Source of the DNA: Marinomonas sp. MED121
Lineage (GTDB): Bacteria; Pseudomonadota; Gammaproteobacteria; Pseudomonadales; Marinomonadaceae
DNA length: 64,000 nt
Reading direction: 5' to 3'
Assembly: GCF_000153025.1 (NCBI RefSeq)
Contig: NZ_CH672436.1
Coordinates: forward strand, 15,460 to 79,459
Shown: one piece after another, positions 35,401-44,241 of the stretch
How positions within the stretch are numbered: position 1 is the first letter of the stretch
Layout of the letters: every line of letters starts with the position of its first letter
Notes under the pieces: model-generated
The model's input: only the letters and a program-made list of their open reading frames with translations
Told to the model about the DNA's origin: nothing
Databases searched by the model: none
Position numbers and translations under genes: made by a program

Positions 35401-35575
35401 CCCTTCTTATCACACACTGTATGTGCTTTGTCAGGGCAATACCATTTAGCAATTCACGATAAATCGTGTCTCTGTGGCATTTAATGATGTAAGCTATTTC
35501 AGAGACGGAAAATTTTCGTTTTAAAAACACTGAAATTAGATATCTTTTGCCTTCGGTCAACTTGGGAGAATTCAT
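35401..35575 (-). pseudogene. IS30-family transposase, N-terminal fragment
   Basis: A minus-strand segment of about 58 codons beginning MNSPKLTEGKRYLISVFLKR and containing the helix-turn-helix FSVSEIAYIIKCHRDTIYRELLNG, as found at the N-terminus of IS30-type transposases. The frame continues antisense into the LysR gene without further similarity. The catalytic DDE part is missing, so this is a dead remnant. Confidence 0.7.
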
Positions 35576-35596
35576 GTTAGTACTGCTTTGTTCTGT

Positions 35597-35700
35597 GGTT
35601 AGAAGAAGTGTACCGACGTCAGAAGTTGGCTTTTTCTACACCTGATTTGCAGTGTCGAAATTATTATCTGAATTTAGGCCTAATAATTCTTTTATTTGAT
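35597..35700. repeat. dispersed approx. 100-bp repeat, copy A
   Basis: It matches 62451-62548 along its length: AGAAGAAGTGTACC, CGTCAG, AGTTGGCTT, CTGATTTG, AGTGT and AATTTAGG blocks occur in the same order and spacing. A stem CCGAC...GTTGG is kept as CCAAC...GTTGG in the other copy, a G-U to A-U change that preserves pairing. Copy B is the leader of a chemoreceptor gene; no such gene follows copy A. Confidence 0.7.
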
Positions 35701-35726
35701 TATATGTTGCCTTATTTTTTTAACTA

Positions 35727-35770
35727 GGGAACCTTCGAATAACCTGACTTGTTCGCAGGTTCCCTAGTCG
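35727..35770. repeat. inverted repeat with CTAG ends
   Basis: CTAGGGAACCTTCGAA and its near-perfect complement TTCGCAGGTTCCCTAG are separated by TAACCTGACTTG. The CTAG ends suggest the footprint or terminal repeat of a transposon. On the minus strand it is not followed by a T run, so it is not a standard terminator for the gene that ends at 35774. Confidence 0.55.
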
Positions 35771-35773
35771 AAG

Positions 35774-36772
35774 CTAATATTTATAACCCTCTTTTTTAGA
35801 AGCTACAAACTTAGCCTTTTTGCCTGCTTTTAACGCAGAAAGAGCATTAGGGATGTCTAAAAAATCTACTATTACTATTCGATCTTTAATAATATCTTTG
35901 TGATTTTTATAAAGGTAATCAAACCCAGCTTGTAAACTATTAATTTCGCGGAGTGAAAAATATTTATGAAAAGTATTCAGTGCTACCTCATGAAGTGATA
36001 TTGCCTTGTCAAAACTAGGGAAGGGGTTATTATCTATACGATCTTGAATTGTGACTAAATGAGAATTAACATCCAAGAATGGGTATAACGATTCTGCACT
36101 CTTTTTACTTACTGTATCAACTGCAGAATAAGCCAATTTTTGACCTAAATAATTATTTAATTCAGTTTTCCAATACTTATCATTATAATCAAAAAGCTTA
36201 GAAACTCCTCGTTCTCTTAAGTTGGTATGGTGCTCAGCGCTTGCGATTGCAATAACTTTAAAACCTCGCTTTAATGCTAATTCTGTCACTAGTCTGCCAA
36301 CCAAACTACCAGCCCCGTTCACAATAAAGCACTCATCACGAATGACCGGGATTTTTTCGATAGTTTGCCATGCAGTAAGACCTGCACACATTAGAGCTGA
36401 AGCTATATTAAAATCAACATCATTTTCTAATGGAAATACTAGTTTACTATCAACTTTAGTATAACGTGAATAGGAGCCATGACTTGAGAGGCTTTGATGA
36501 TAAGCAACTTTATCTCCCAAATTAACTTTTGCTTTAGGCCCAACAGCCGTGACTATTCCAGCACCATCAACACCTGCTACTTTATAACCATCATCACCTA
36601 CCATATTGGGATTTATTACCTTCCAGTCAACAGGGTTTAGTGCAATGGCGTGATTCTCAATAAGGATATCACTTTCTAATAATATAGGTTTTTCTAAGGT
36701 TAATAATTTTAATTCCTCAGGACCTTTAGTGGATTTATTAAATACCCATGCTGTATTGACTTTATTATCCAT
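35774..36772 (-). CDS. zinc-independent alcohol dehydrogenase / quinone oxidoreductase (MDR family)
   Basis: A 332-residue medium-chain dehydrogenase/reductase. The GroES-like N-terminal domain has NPVDWKVI and VAGVDGAGIVTAVG, and the Rossmann fold has FIVNGAGSLVGRLVTELALKRG for NADPH binding. The zinc-binding Cys and His residues of classical alcohol dehydrogenases are not seen, so it is closer to quinone or enoyl reductases. The start ATG 36772 follows GAGGATAT. The DNA is markedly A/T-rich. Substrate and pathway are unknown; the glyoxalase-like gene upstream may be co-transcribed. Confidence 0.75.
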   Translation of the reverse strand: MDNKVNTAWVFNKSTKGPEELKLLTLEKPILLESDILIENHAIALNPVDWKVINPNMVGDDGYKVAGVDGAGIVTAVGPKAKVNLGDKVAYHQSLSSHGSYSRYTKVDSKLVFPLENDVDFNIASALMCAGLTAWQTIEKIPVIRDECFIVNGAGSLVGRLVTELALKRGFKVIAIASAEHHTNLRERGVSKLFDYNDKYWKTELNNYLGQKLAYSAVDTVSKKSAESLYPFLDVNSHLVTIQDRIDNNPFPSFDKAISLHEVALNTFHKYFSLREINSLQAGFDYLYKNHKDIIKDRIVIVDFLDIPNALSALKAGKKAKFVASKKEGYKY

Positions 36773-36872
36773 ATATCCTCCAATATAAAATTTTTATTAT
36801 CATATACTCTTTATATAAAATACCTGCTAGTTATTTAACAGGTATTCTTAAAAATATTCATTAGTTAAATGC

Positions 36873-37379
36873 TTAATTGTAAGCGCCAGCAGCATAATGT
36901 AGTTCATAACTATGGCTATATATTTCTATAACATTACCAAAAGGGTCCTCCATAAAAATCATTCGATATGGCTTTTCTCCAGGAAAGTAGAAGCGAGGTT
37001 TTTTCATTCGCCTTTTTCCTCCGGCCATAACAATTCGATCTGCTAATCCTTCCAAGTCAGGGTCTTGAATACAAAAATGAAACACGCCAGTTTTCCAATA
37101 TTCAAAATTATTTTCACGACTTTCTTGCTTTTCAAATTGAAATAGCTCAATTCCAATTCGATCCCCTGTCGACATATGAGCAATTCTTAACGAACCCCAT
37201 CCTTTGCCAAGTGCATCGGTACACATCTCTCCTATATCTGAATCATCTTCAACGAGATCAGTTGGCTCCATTATTAAGTAAAAACCAAAAACTTCTGAAT
37301 AGAATTTGACTGCCTCCTCTAAGTTAGGAACAGAAAGGCCAATATGAGAGAAAGTCCTTGGGTAGATATTATCATTCAT
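36873..37379 (-). CDS. glyoxalase/VOC superfamily protein
   Basis: A 168-residue vicinal-oxygen-chelate protein with two beta-alpha-beta-beta-beta modules. FSHIGLSVPNLEEAVKFYSEVFGF begins the first module with a metal-type His, GVFHFCIQDPDLEGLADRIVMAGGK begins the second, and FMEDPFGNVIEIYSHS ends it with the typical Glu. It is annotated as a lactoylglutathione lyase or dioxygenase relative; the reaction cannot be told from sequence. It lies 100 bp upstream of the MDR gene on the same strand. Confidence 0.75.
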   Translation of the reverse strand: MNDNIYPRTFSHIGLSVPNLEEAVKFYSEVFGFYLIMEPTDLVEDDSDIGEMCTDALGKGWGSLRIAHMSTGDRIGIELFQFEKQESRENNFEYWKTGVFHFCIQDPDLEGLADRIVMAGGKRRMKKPRFYFPGEKPYRMIFMEDPFGNVIEIYSHSYELHYAAGAYN

Positions 37380-37511
37380 TTTAAGCTCACTTTATTTATT
37401 TGATCGACATAATCAATAATAGCAATCATTAAAAATCATTAAAAATTATTAAAAGTTATTAAAATCATTACGTTTTGTACTTAAATTCTTGTTCATTGCT
37501 TTGCCGAGCAT

Positions 37512-37534
37512 TGAATCGCCCCTAGTTTTCTAGA
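37512..37534. repeat. solo end of the outer IS3-family element
   Basis: TGAATCGCCCCTAGTTTTCT, continuing to position 37534, is identical to the left end of the IS at 38296-38318 and in the same orientation. It then breaks off into unrelated sequence. This marks a lost or decayed IS copy. Confidence 0.8.
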
Positions 37535-37598
37535 TACCCTATAGCTACACTAAAAGCAGAGCCTCCATCTGTGCTCTTATTCATATTAACAATTTCTC

Positions 37599-38296
37599 CT
37601 AGAAAAAACGTTTAGGTAAAAAAGGAGTTATAGCAATAAACGGAACTTGATCTAACATGAGCTCAGCTATCAAGCGTCCTGTTGTAGGCCCAGTGCTAAA
37701 GCCAACATGTTGATGTCCAAAGGCCAGCCAAACATGCTTACATTTAGGATGCGGACCAATAGCAGGTAGCGAGTCTGGTAACGTAGGTCGATTACCTTTC
37801 CAAAGACTATTATTGGTAGGTTCTCCTAAAACAGCACTATTTTGTACTGACTTAATTGCCTTTTCTAATTGAACTGTATTAATTTCAGCGTCTTTATCAT
37901 TCAATTCAGAGCCGCTAGTGAGACGGTATCCTTGGGTCATTGGTGATAAAACAAATGCATAATCTACATCATAAATTGGACGGGTTAATATCTCGCCTTG
38001 TGGATAAGCAAAATGTTTATGGTAGCCACGTTCAAAACACATAGGTAAAGGACTTGATATGGTTTTCAATAAATCATTCGACCAAGGTCCGGCAGCTATA
38101 ACCACCTCATCCGCAATATATTGATGTCTGCCATGTAAAATAACTTTCTCGTTTCTCTTGCTAAGTCGTTTGATATCATCACGTATCACTTGTCCGCCAA
38201 GCTTAACAAATAAGTCGATATAGCTTTGTGTAATTTCACCTGGATGATCAACAGATACAGCATCTTTAATATGTATTCCACTACGATAGATGGGTT
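37599..38296 (-). pseudogene. FAD-dependent (D-amino acid dehydrogenase-like) oxidoreductase, C-terminal part
   Basis: About 230 codons match the C-terminal half of DadA-type FAD oxidoreductases, with GHQHVGFSTGPTTGRLIAEL near the end as the FAD-contacting motif and the substrate-domain segment GYHKHFAYPQGE. The N-terminal Rossmann dinucleotide fold is missing because the gene is cut at 38296 by the outer IS. A frame beginning with GTG at 38321 inside the IS end runs into it, so an IS-initiated fragment could be translated, but it would lack FAD binding. The missing 5' half is not found on the other side of the IS. Confidence 0.8.
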
Positions 38297-38313
38297 GAAT
38301 CGCCCCTAGTTTT

Positions 38314-39144
38314 CTAGACACTGCTTTGCTTCAAAAAATAGTTCTTTTCATACTCCATAGGTGACAAGTTATTATTATTTCCATGACGTCGAGTTGGATT
38401 ATAAAACAGCTCAATATAATTAAATATATCTGCTTTACCTTCTTCTTTGCTCTTATAAATTCTACGGCGAATACGCTCTCGTTTTAACAGTGCAAAAAAG
38501 CTTTCTGTACACGCATTATCATGACAGTTGCCTCTACGACTCATGCTTGGCACTAAATTATTCGTTTTAAGCATACTTTGCCAATCATAGCTCGTGTATT
38601 GAGACCCTTGATCTGAGTGAACAATAACCTCACCCTTTGGCTTGCGTCGCCAGTAAGCCATTGTAATAGCATTAAGTACCAAATCTGTACTATACGGCTA
38701 CCCATAGACCAGCCAATGACTTGTCTTGAAAATAGATCAATGATCACAGCAAGAAAAAGCCAGCCTTCTCGTGAACGAATGTACGTAATATCAGTTACCC
38801 AAACGGTATTTGGTTTTTCAACGTCAAACTCTCGGTTAAGTAGGTTAGGTGCAACCGTTGATAGTTCTGTGCCGCCATAGTTATTTTTCCTCTTATAGCC
38901 TCGCTGAGCTTGAAGCCCTTCCGTTCGCATCAGTTGATATACGCGGTTCTTACCACACAGTTCACCTGTTGCTTGTAAATCTTTATAGACCTTGCTATAG
39001 CCATAAACACAGCCATTTTCTAGCCAATATTGTTTTATAAAACCCAGTAAATAATCATTATCTTTAGCACGTTTGCTTACAGGACTTGAAAGCCAAGCAT
39101 AAAAACCACTGGGATGAACGTCTAATGCGCTACAAAGTGTGCGA
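38314..39144 (-). pseudogene. outer IS3-family transposase orfB, interrupted and frameshifted
   Basis: The frame after the nested IS reads TRTLCSALDVHPSGFYAWLS, then the rve integrase core with PNTVWVTDITYIRSREGWLFLAVIID (first Asp) and VHSDQGSQYTSYDW (second Asp), and ends with CTESFFALLKRERI (Glu). The first codons (to KARRQKYPVRR) are on the far side of the nested IS at about 40320-40350. A one-base-type frameshift near 38690 further splits the core. All DDE residues are present but no intact protein can be made. Confidence 0.85.
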
Positions 39145-39215
39145 GTAATCCCCCCGAAAAATAATAGAGGTCAGTTGTAGAGTTTTCTAATAAGCTAATT
39201 ACTAGGGAGATCACG

Positions 39216-39482
39216 ATGAAAAATAAAACCTATTCAGACAGTCAAATCATGGGCATCTTAAACCAAGCCGAGGCAGGTGTGCCCGTGGCGGAGCTGTGTC
39301 GCGAGCATGGCATTGGTAATTCAACTTTTTATAAGTGGCGAGCCAAGTACGGTGGTATGGATGCCTCTTTAATCACTCGAATGAAAGAGCTCGAAGAAGA
39401 AAACCGTCGTCTTAAAAAGATGTATGCCGAAGAAAAACTCAAGGCAGAGATCATACAGGAAGCCATGGCAAAAAAGTGGTGA
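39216..39482 (+). CDS. nested IS transposase orfA
   Basis: An 88-residue OrfA of an IS3-family element. The helix-turn-helix is QIMGILNQAEAGVPVAELCREHGIGNSTFYKWRAKYGG, and a leucine-zipper-like tail (RMKELEEENRRLKKMYAEEKLKAEI) follows. It is intact and overlaps orfB by 7 bases, the normal arrangement for -1 programmed frameshifting into OrfAB. Confidence 0.9.
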   Translation: MKNKTYSDSQIMGILNQAEAGVPVAELCREHGIGNSTFYKWRAKYGGMDASLITRMKELEEENRRLKKMYAEEKLKAEIIQEAMAKKW

Positions 39483-40304
39483 AGGCCGCTGACCGTAAGC
39501 CGATGGCCAAACAGGCTGTGGTGACTTATCACCTCAGTATAGCATCTGCCTGTCGGACGTTTAAGATCAGCGAGACCTGCTACCGTTATCAGCCTAAACT
39601 TAATGATGAGAATCAGTTGATTGCTGAGCGATTAATCGGGCTGACCCAAAATCAGCGTAACTGGGGCTTTGGGCTATGTTTTCTCTACTTCAGAAATGTC
39701 TGTAGTTATCCATGGAACCATAAGCGTGTTTACCGTATTTATCGTGAGCTACAGCTCAACATGCGCATCAAACCTCATAAACGCTTAGTCCGTGAAAAGC
39801 CTAAACCCTTAGCGGTGCCAGAACAAATCAATGAATGAATGTTGGTCAATGGATTTTATGCATGATCAACTCTCAGATGGTCGACGTTGCTGTTTGTTTA
39901 ACGTGATTGATACCGACCTATCCTTACCGGCAGAACGTGTCATACGCTCACTCAATCAGATTATTGAGTGGCGAGGTAAACCTAAAGCGATACGGTGTGA
40001 TAATGGCCCTGAGTATATCAGTGATAAATTGGCAAGTTGGGCACAAGAAAACAGCATTGAGCTCAGTTTTATCCAACCGGGCAAACCACAGCAAAACGCT
40101 TATATAGAGCGATTTAACCGTACAGTGAGATATGATTGGTTAAGCCACTACCTGTATAAAGATATTAAGGCGCTTCAGGATAAAGCAACACACTGGTTAT
40201 GGACTTACAATAACGAGCGACCTAACATGGGCATTGGTGGCATTACACCGATACAAAAAAGGCGTTTAACGCAAACTTTAAAGTCTACACCTGAACTCCA
40301 TTAA
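39476..40304 (+). pseudogene. nested IS transposase orfB, frameshifted
   Basis: Part one (to 39838) has the ISETCYRYQPKL and RNWGFGLCFLYFRNV regions. An extra ATGA at about 39832-39838 (AATGAATGAATG) shifts the frame; part two (from 39831) carries WSMDFMHDQL (first Asp), IRCDNGPEYISDKL (second Asp) and QQNAYIERFNRTVR (Glu). Between VID and DLSLPAERV about ten residues usual for this family are missing. The element is therefore probably immobile on its own. Confidence 0.85.
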
Positions 40305-40350
40305 AAATGGGGGGATTACCTGCGCACTGGATATTTTTGTCTGCGAGCTT

Positions 40351-40644
40351 TTATGAGCGTGTATTTTTCTTCGACTCGGTGGCAAAGAGCACGGCGGCTT
40401 CCTTTAAGATGTCGCGCTCTTCTGTTACACGTTTAAGTTCAGCTTTAAGTTTGCGCAACTCATCAGAATTGGATTGTTTTTCTTGGTAGGAGTGTGCGTT
40501 TTCGCCATAGCGATCACGCCAGTTATAAAGGCTTTTAGTCGTAATCCCTAAACGCTTAGCGACATCAGCGATTGAATAACCACCTTCAGTTACCTGTTTA
40601 ACCGCTGCTACCTTAAATTCTTCGTTGTATCGTTCGCCGGCCAT
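40351..40644 (-). CDS. outer IS transposase orfA
   Basis: A 97-residue OrfA of an IS3-family element, with the helix-turn-helix YNEEFKVAAVKQVTEGGYSIADVAKRLGITTKSLYNWRDRYG and a coiled C-terminal part (ELRKLKAELKRVTEERDILKEA). It is intact and followed at once by the start of the interrupted orfB. Confidence 0.9.
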   Translation of the reverse strand: MAGERYNEEFKVAAVKQVTEGGYSIADVAKRLGITTKSLYNWRDRYGENAHSYQEKQSNSDELRKLKAELKRVTEERDILKEAAVLFATESKKNTRS

Positions 40645-40829
40645 GTTGGGCTCCTCTTTAAGTACATTATATAGTTAAAGAGTGTCTAAGAAAGTGGGGG
40701 TGGTTCATATCAATACCTATACTAAAGTCTATATTGATTCATTATTGCTTGTGGCGTAGTTTAATTTTGATACGTTATGTCTCATTATTGATTGAGCATG
40801 AAATGTAATTAACCATCGGACTAGTAATT

Positions 40830-42044
40830 ATGAATCAAGTAAATAAAACTGATGATAAGTTAGGCCCTTTATCAGGCATCACTGTGTTGGACTTCTCCCG
40901 AGTTTTGGCAGGTCCATACTGCACAATGGTTTTAGCAGATCTTGGTGCAAGAGTTATCAAGATTGAAAGGTTTAGTACTGGTGATGACACTAGAGCATTT
41001 GGTCCTTTTATAGGTGACGACTCAGCTTATTTCATGTGCTTCAATCGCGGTAAAGAAAGCATTTCACTGGATATCAAATCACCACGTGATAGAGAGTTAT
41101 TAGAGCGCATGTTGGATAGTTGCGATGTTGTGGTTGAGAACTTTCGTCCTGGTGTTATGGAGCGCCTAGGTTATGGTCCTGAACGTCTTGCTAAAACACA
41201 TCCACATATTGTTTATTCATCCATTTCAGGTTTTGGTCACAGTGGCCCATTTAGCGAATTACCGGGCTACGATATGGTGGTACAGGCGATGGGGGGGGTA
41301 ATGAGCCTGACTGGGTGGCCTGATGAGGAACCGGCTCGAGTAGGTACGAGCTTTGGCGATTTAGGAGCTGCGCTGTTTGGAGCGATTGGTATTTTGTCGG
41401 CACTTTATAGTCGCACTCGTGATGCGCAAGGTACCAGAGTTGATATAGGAATGTTGGATTGCCAGGCTGCATTGATGGAAACAGCACTAGCAAGATATGA
41501 CGTGGAAGGGATTGTTCCCACAAGAACGGGGGATAATCATCCATCGTTAGCACCCTTTGAAACTTTTACTGCAAAGGATGGTAAGTTCGTAATTTGTGCA
41601 GGTAATGACACACTATTCTTGTTAATGATGGATGCTCTAAGGGCTCCTCATATGGCTTTGGAGCCGCAATACTTAACGAACGATTTACGTGTTCAAAATC
41701 GCAAACAACTGGTGAAAGATGTTGAGACGCTAACCCTCTGTGAGCCCATGCAGCATTGGATTGACGCTCTTAATGAAGCAGGAGTCCCCTGCTCGCCTAT
41801 CAACACAATTGACAAGTTATTTACTCACCCGCAGCTATTAGCGCGAAATATGATTGTTAAAGTAAAAGGCGAAAACGAAAGAGCAATTCGAACAGCTGGT
41901 AATCCAATCAAAATGAGCTCATTAGATGAAGTTGATCCTGAGGTACCACTGAAATCTCCGGGGCTTAACGAACATCGAGAAGCTATCTTAGAAGAATTAA
42001 TGGCCAAGAACGGTGCATATGCCCCTACAGAGCCAACACTATAG
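40830..42044 (+). CDS. class III CoA-transferase, AcuN-like
   Basis: A 404-residue CaiB/BaiF-family CoA-transferase with the family start LSGITVLDFSRVLAGPYCTMVLADLGARVIKIE and the catalytic-type aspartate in VDIGMLDCQAALME. It would activate an acid by transferring CoA. It is followed by enoyl-CoA hydratase, Fe-alcohol dehydrogenase and MMSDH-type genes, so the best fit is AcuN, which makes acryloyl-CoA from acrylate in Halomonas. A single CaiB domain rules out the two-domain DMSP lyase DddD. An eight-G run lies inside the gene (41291-41298) but the frame is intact. It begins a four-gene operon with short gaps. Confidence 0.78.
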   Translation: MNQVNKTDDKLGPLSGITVLDFSRVLAGPYCTMVLADLGARVIKIERFSTGDDTRAFGPFIGDDSAYFMCFNRGKESISLDIKSPRDRELLERMLDSCDVVVENFRPGVMERLGYGPERLAKTHPHIVYSSISGFGHSGPFSELPGYDMVVQAMGGVMSLTGWPDEEPARVGTSFGDLGAALFGAIGILSALYSRTRDAQGTRVDIGMLDCQAALMETALARYDVEGIVPTRTGDNHPSLAPFETFTAKDGKFVICAGNDTLFLLMMDALRAPHMALEPQYLTNDLRVQNRKQLVKDVETLTLCEPMQHWIDALNEAGVPCSPINTIDKLFTHPQLLARNMIVKVKGENERAIRTAGNPIKMSSLDEVDPEVPLKSPGLNEHREAILEELMAKNGAYAPTEPTL

Positions 42045-42105
42045 CCTCACAATTCAGTAGGCATTCCTCCAACATTACAATTACCCGAGAAGAGAGAGTC
42101 GAATA

Positions 42106-42963
42106 ATGAAAACAAAAAATAGCGCTAAAGCTAAGCCTGTCGACACAAATCAAGAAAACATAGCAACTGCGGATAATGCAGAATCTGTGGCCCCAGTGGA
42201 AACGATACTTGTCGAGCGTCGTGAGCGGGTGGGCATTATTACGCTACATCGCCCCAAAAGCCTGAACGCCTTGAGTAGACAGCTTGCTAGAGAAGTTGTT
42301 GATACTTTGAAGGCTTTTGACGCTGACGATAACATTGGAGCAATCGTTATTATCGGCAGTGCGCGAGCGTTTGCCGCTGGCGCAGATATTGAGGAAATGG
42401 CAAATTTGAGCTATTCCGAGTTCTACTGTGACGACATTTTTGCACCTTGGGATGAGCTGCGCTTAATTAGCAAACCGATCATTGCCGCTGTGAGTGGTTA
42501 TGCGCTAGGCGGTGGCTGTGAACTAGCATTGATGTGTGATTTTATCATTGCCTCAGAAGACGCTCAGTTCGGACAACCGGAAATCAAATTAGGTATTTTA
42601 CCTGGTATTGGTGGGTCTCAACGTTTGGCTAATGCCATCGGTAAATCACTCGCTATGGACCTTGTTCTGACAGGTAGGACAATTGATGTACATGAAGCAA
42701 AAGCGGCTGGCTTAGTTGCGCGAGTGGTCCCCGCTAAAGAGTTGTTACAAACCGCATTGGAAGCGGCACATACCATTGCAGGCTACAACAACCCTGCTGT
42801 ACGTATGGCGAAAGAAGCTGTTAATGTCGCTTTTGAGACCAGCCTTAGTGAGGGCATACGTCATGAACGTCGGTTATTCCAAGCAGCCTTCGCTACAGAG
42901 GGGCAAAAAGAAGGCATGCATGCGTTTATCGCTAAGCGCGCCCCAGTTTTTCGCCACAATTAA
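42106..42963 (+). CDS. enoyl-CoA hydratase, AcuK-like
   Basis: A 285-residue crotonase-family enzyme. The oxyanion hole region is ARAFAAGADIEEM, and both catalytic glutamates are present (GGGCELALMCD and QPEIKLGILPGIGG). It would hydrate acryloyl-CoA to 3-hydroxypropionyl-CoA. In Halomonas the AcuN-AcuK pair turns acrylate into 3-hydroxypropionate. An N-terminal extension of about 30 residues, rich in Lys, Asn, Ala and Glu (MKTKNSAKAKPVDTNQENI), is unusual for the family and probably disordered. The 61-bp gap to the previous gene indicates one operon. Confidence 0.82.
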   Translation: MKTKNSAKAKPVDTNQENIATADNAESVAPVETILVERRERVGIITLHRPKSLNALSRQLAREVVDTLKAFDADDNIGAIVIIGSARAFAAGADIEEMANLSYSEFYCDDIFAPWDELRLISKPIIAAVSGYALGGGCELALMCDFIIASEDAQFGQPEIKLGILPGIGGSQRLANAIGKSLAMDLVLTGRTIDVHEAKAAGLVARVVPAKELLQTALEAAHTIAGYNNPAVRMAKEAVNVAFETSLSEGIRHERRLFQAAFATEGQKEGMHAFIAKRAPVFRHN

Positions 42964-43042
42964 AAACGTAAAACAATAAGTGGTGCGCCTTATGATAGTA
43001 CGAAACCACTTATTAATATGATCAATACAGACAGGAGTTGTT

Positions 43043-44203
43043 ATGTCTTCTCAAGTTGTTCTACCAAGGATTATGCAGGTTGGAGAAAATGCTAGCCTGG
43101 AAATCCCTAACATATTAATTAGCCTTAACTGTAAACGTCCGCTAATAATTACTGACAAAATGATGGTGGAGCTCGGCTATGCCCGACGTATAAAAGATTG
43201 CTTAAGCGAAGATCAAATTAGCGCCGATATTTTTGATGATACAGTGCCTGAACCCACGGTTCATTCTATTCAAGCGGGCGTTGAGAAAGCACGCGAGGGG
43301 AATTACGACTGTATTATTGCCCTTGGCGGTGGCAGTCCAATCGATAGTGCCAAGGCAATTGCAATACTGGCGAAGCATGGTGGGGTCATGCAAGATTATC
43401 GTTTCCCACGTATGGTCATAGAGCAAGGCTTGCCTGTGATAGCTATACCGACTACGGCGGGGACAGGCTCTGAAGTCACAAGGTTTACCATCATCACCGA
43501 TGAGAGTAACGACGAGAAAATGCTCTGTGTCGGTATGGGTTTTATGCCTATCGCAGCGTTAGTTGATTACAAGCTAACGATAAGCTTACCTCCACGGATC
43601 ACCGCCGATACAGGCATTGATGCGCTAACGCATGCGATGGAGGCTTATGTGAGTAAAAAAGCCAATGCCTACAGTGATAGTCAGGCAATTGCTTCGATAA
43701 AACTAATTGGCCCTCATTTGAGAAAAGCCTACCACAAGGGTGAAGATCAGCAAGCTCGAGAAGCAATGATGCTTGGCTCAACTTTGGCGGGTATTGCATT
43801 TTCTAACGCATCGGTCGCACTGGTTCATGGTATGAGCCGCCCAATCGGTGCGTTTTTTCATGTCCCTCACGGTCTGTCGAATGCCATGTTATTACCTAGT
43901 GTTACTGCCTTTTCAATTCCTGCTGCGCCAGCACGTTATGCGGATTGCGCACGGGCGATGGGAGTAGCAACGGTACAAGACAGTAATGATACTGCCAATC
44001 AGAAACTGTTGATTGAGCTGCAAGCATTAAATGAAGAGTTAGCGGTGCCAACACCACAACAGTTCGGTATTAATCGCGACACATTCTTCGATGTCTGTCA
44101 AACAATGGCCGAACAAGCGCTGGCCTCTGGCTCTCCTTCCAATAATCCCATTGAACCTTCTATCAACGAAATGGTCGCCATTTATAAAGGCTTGTGGGAT
44201 TAA
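43043..44203 (+). CDS. iron-containing alcohol dehydrogenase, DddB-like
   Basis: A 386-residue group III alcohol dehydrogenase. NAD-binding features are IIALGGGSPIDSAKAIA and PTTAGTGSEVT; the metal site is formed by Asp and His residues in DTGIDALTHAMEAY and ALVHGMSRPIGAFFHVPHG. In this setting the substrate is most likely 3-hydroxypropionate, oxidised to malonate semialdehyde as proposed for DddB of DMSP-degrading Marinomonas. The neighbours on both sides fit that step. Other small alcohols are possible substrates. Confidence 0.8.
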   Translation: MSSQVVLPRIMQVGENASLEIPNILISLNCKRPLIITDKMMVELGYARRIKDCLSEDQISADIFDDTVPEPTVHSIQAGVEKAREGNYDCIIALGGGSPIDSAKAIAILAKHGGVMQDYRFPRMVIEQGLPVIAIPTTAGTGSEVTRFTIITDESNDEKMLCVGMGFMPIAALVDYKLTISLPPRITADTGIDALTHAMEAYVSKKANAYSDSQAIASIKLIGPHLRKAYHKGEDQQAREAMMLGSTLAGIAFSNASVALVHGMSRPIGAFFHVPHGLSNAMLLPSVTAFSIPAAPARYADCARAMGVATVQDSNDTANQKLLIELQALNEELAVPTPQQFGINRDTFFDVCQTMAEQALASGSPSNNPIEPSINEMVAIYKGLWD

Positions 44204-44241
44204 CGTTAGTTATTAACATTTTATCTATTTAGGAATTACTT

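Larger units (their letters stand above)
39145..40319 (+). mobile_element. nested IS3-family (IS407-type) element
   Basis: The 11-bp perfect terminal inverted repeats are GTAATCCCCCC and GGGGGGATTAC. It has orfA and orfB on the plus strand, opposite to the outer IS into whose orfB it is inserted. I could not resolve the target duplication with certainty. Its own orfB is damaged. Confidence 0.85.
38296..40707 (-). mobile_element. outer IS3-family element, interrupted by a second IS
   Basis: The imperfect terminal inverted repeats are TGAATCGCCCCTAGTTTTCT (left) and TGAACCACCCCCACTTTCTT (right, read inward), and both run on into AGACACT. orfA (40351-40644) and the orfB pieces lie on the minus strand. 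The orfB is split by a nested IS at 39145-40319 and is also frameshifted near 38690. No target duplication could be matched at the outer borders, consistent with later rearrangement. Confidence 0.85.

Noticed and set aside
35597..35700. Integron attC site, suggested by paired short stems
   Set aside because: The complementary terminal core sites (GTTRRRY and RYYYAAC) are not found in the right places, and no cassette array or integron integrase is present.
35727..35770. Terminator for the MDR oxidoreductase gene
   Set aside because: The hairpin is strong but is followed by an A-rich and not a T-rich stretch on the minus strand.
40830..42044. CoA-transferase gene as the DMSP lyase DddD
   Set aside because: DddD is about twice as long with two CaiB-type domains; this protein has only one domain of 404 residues.
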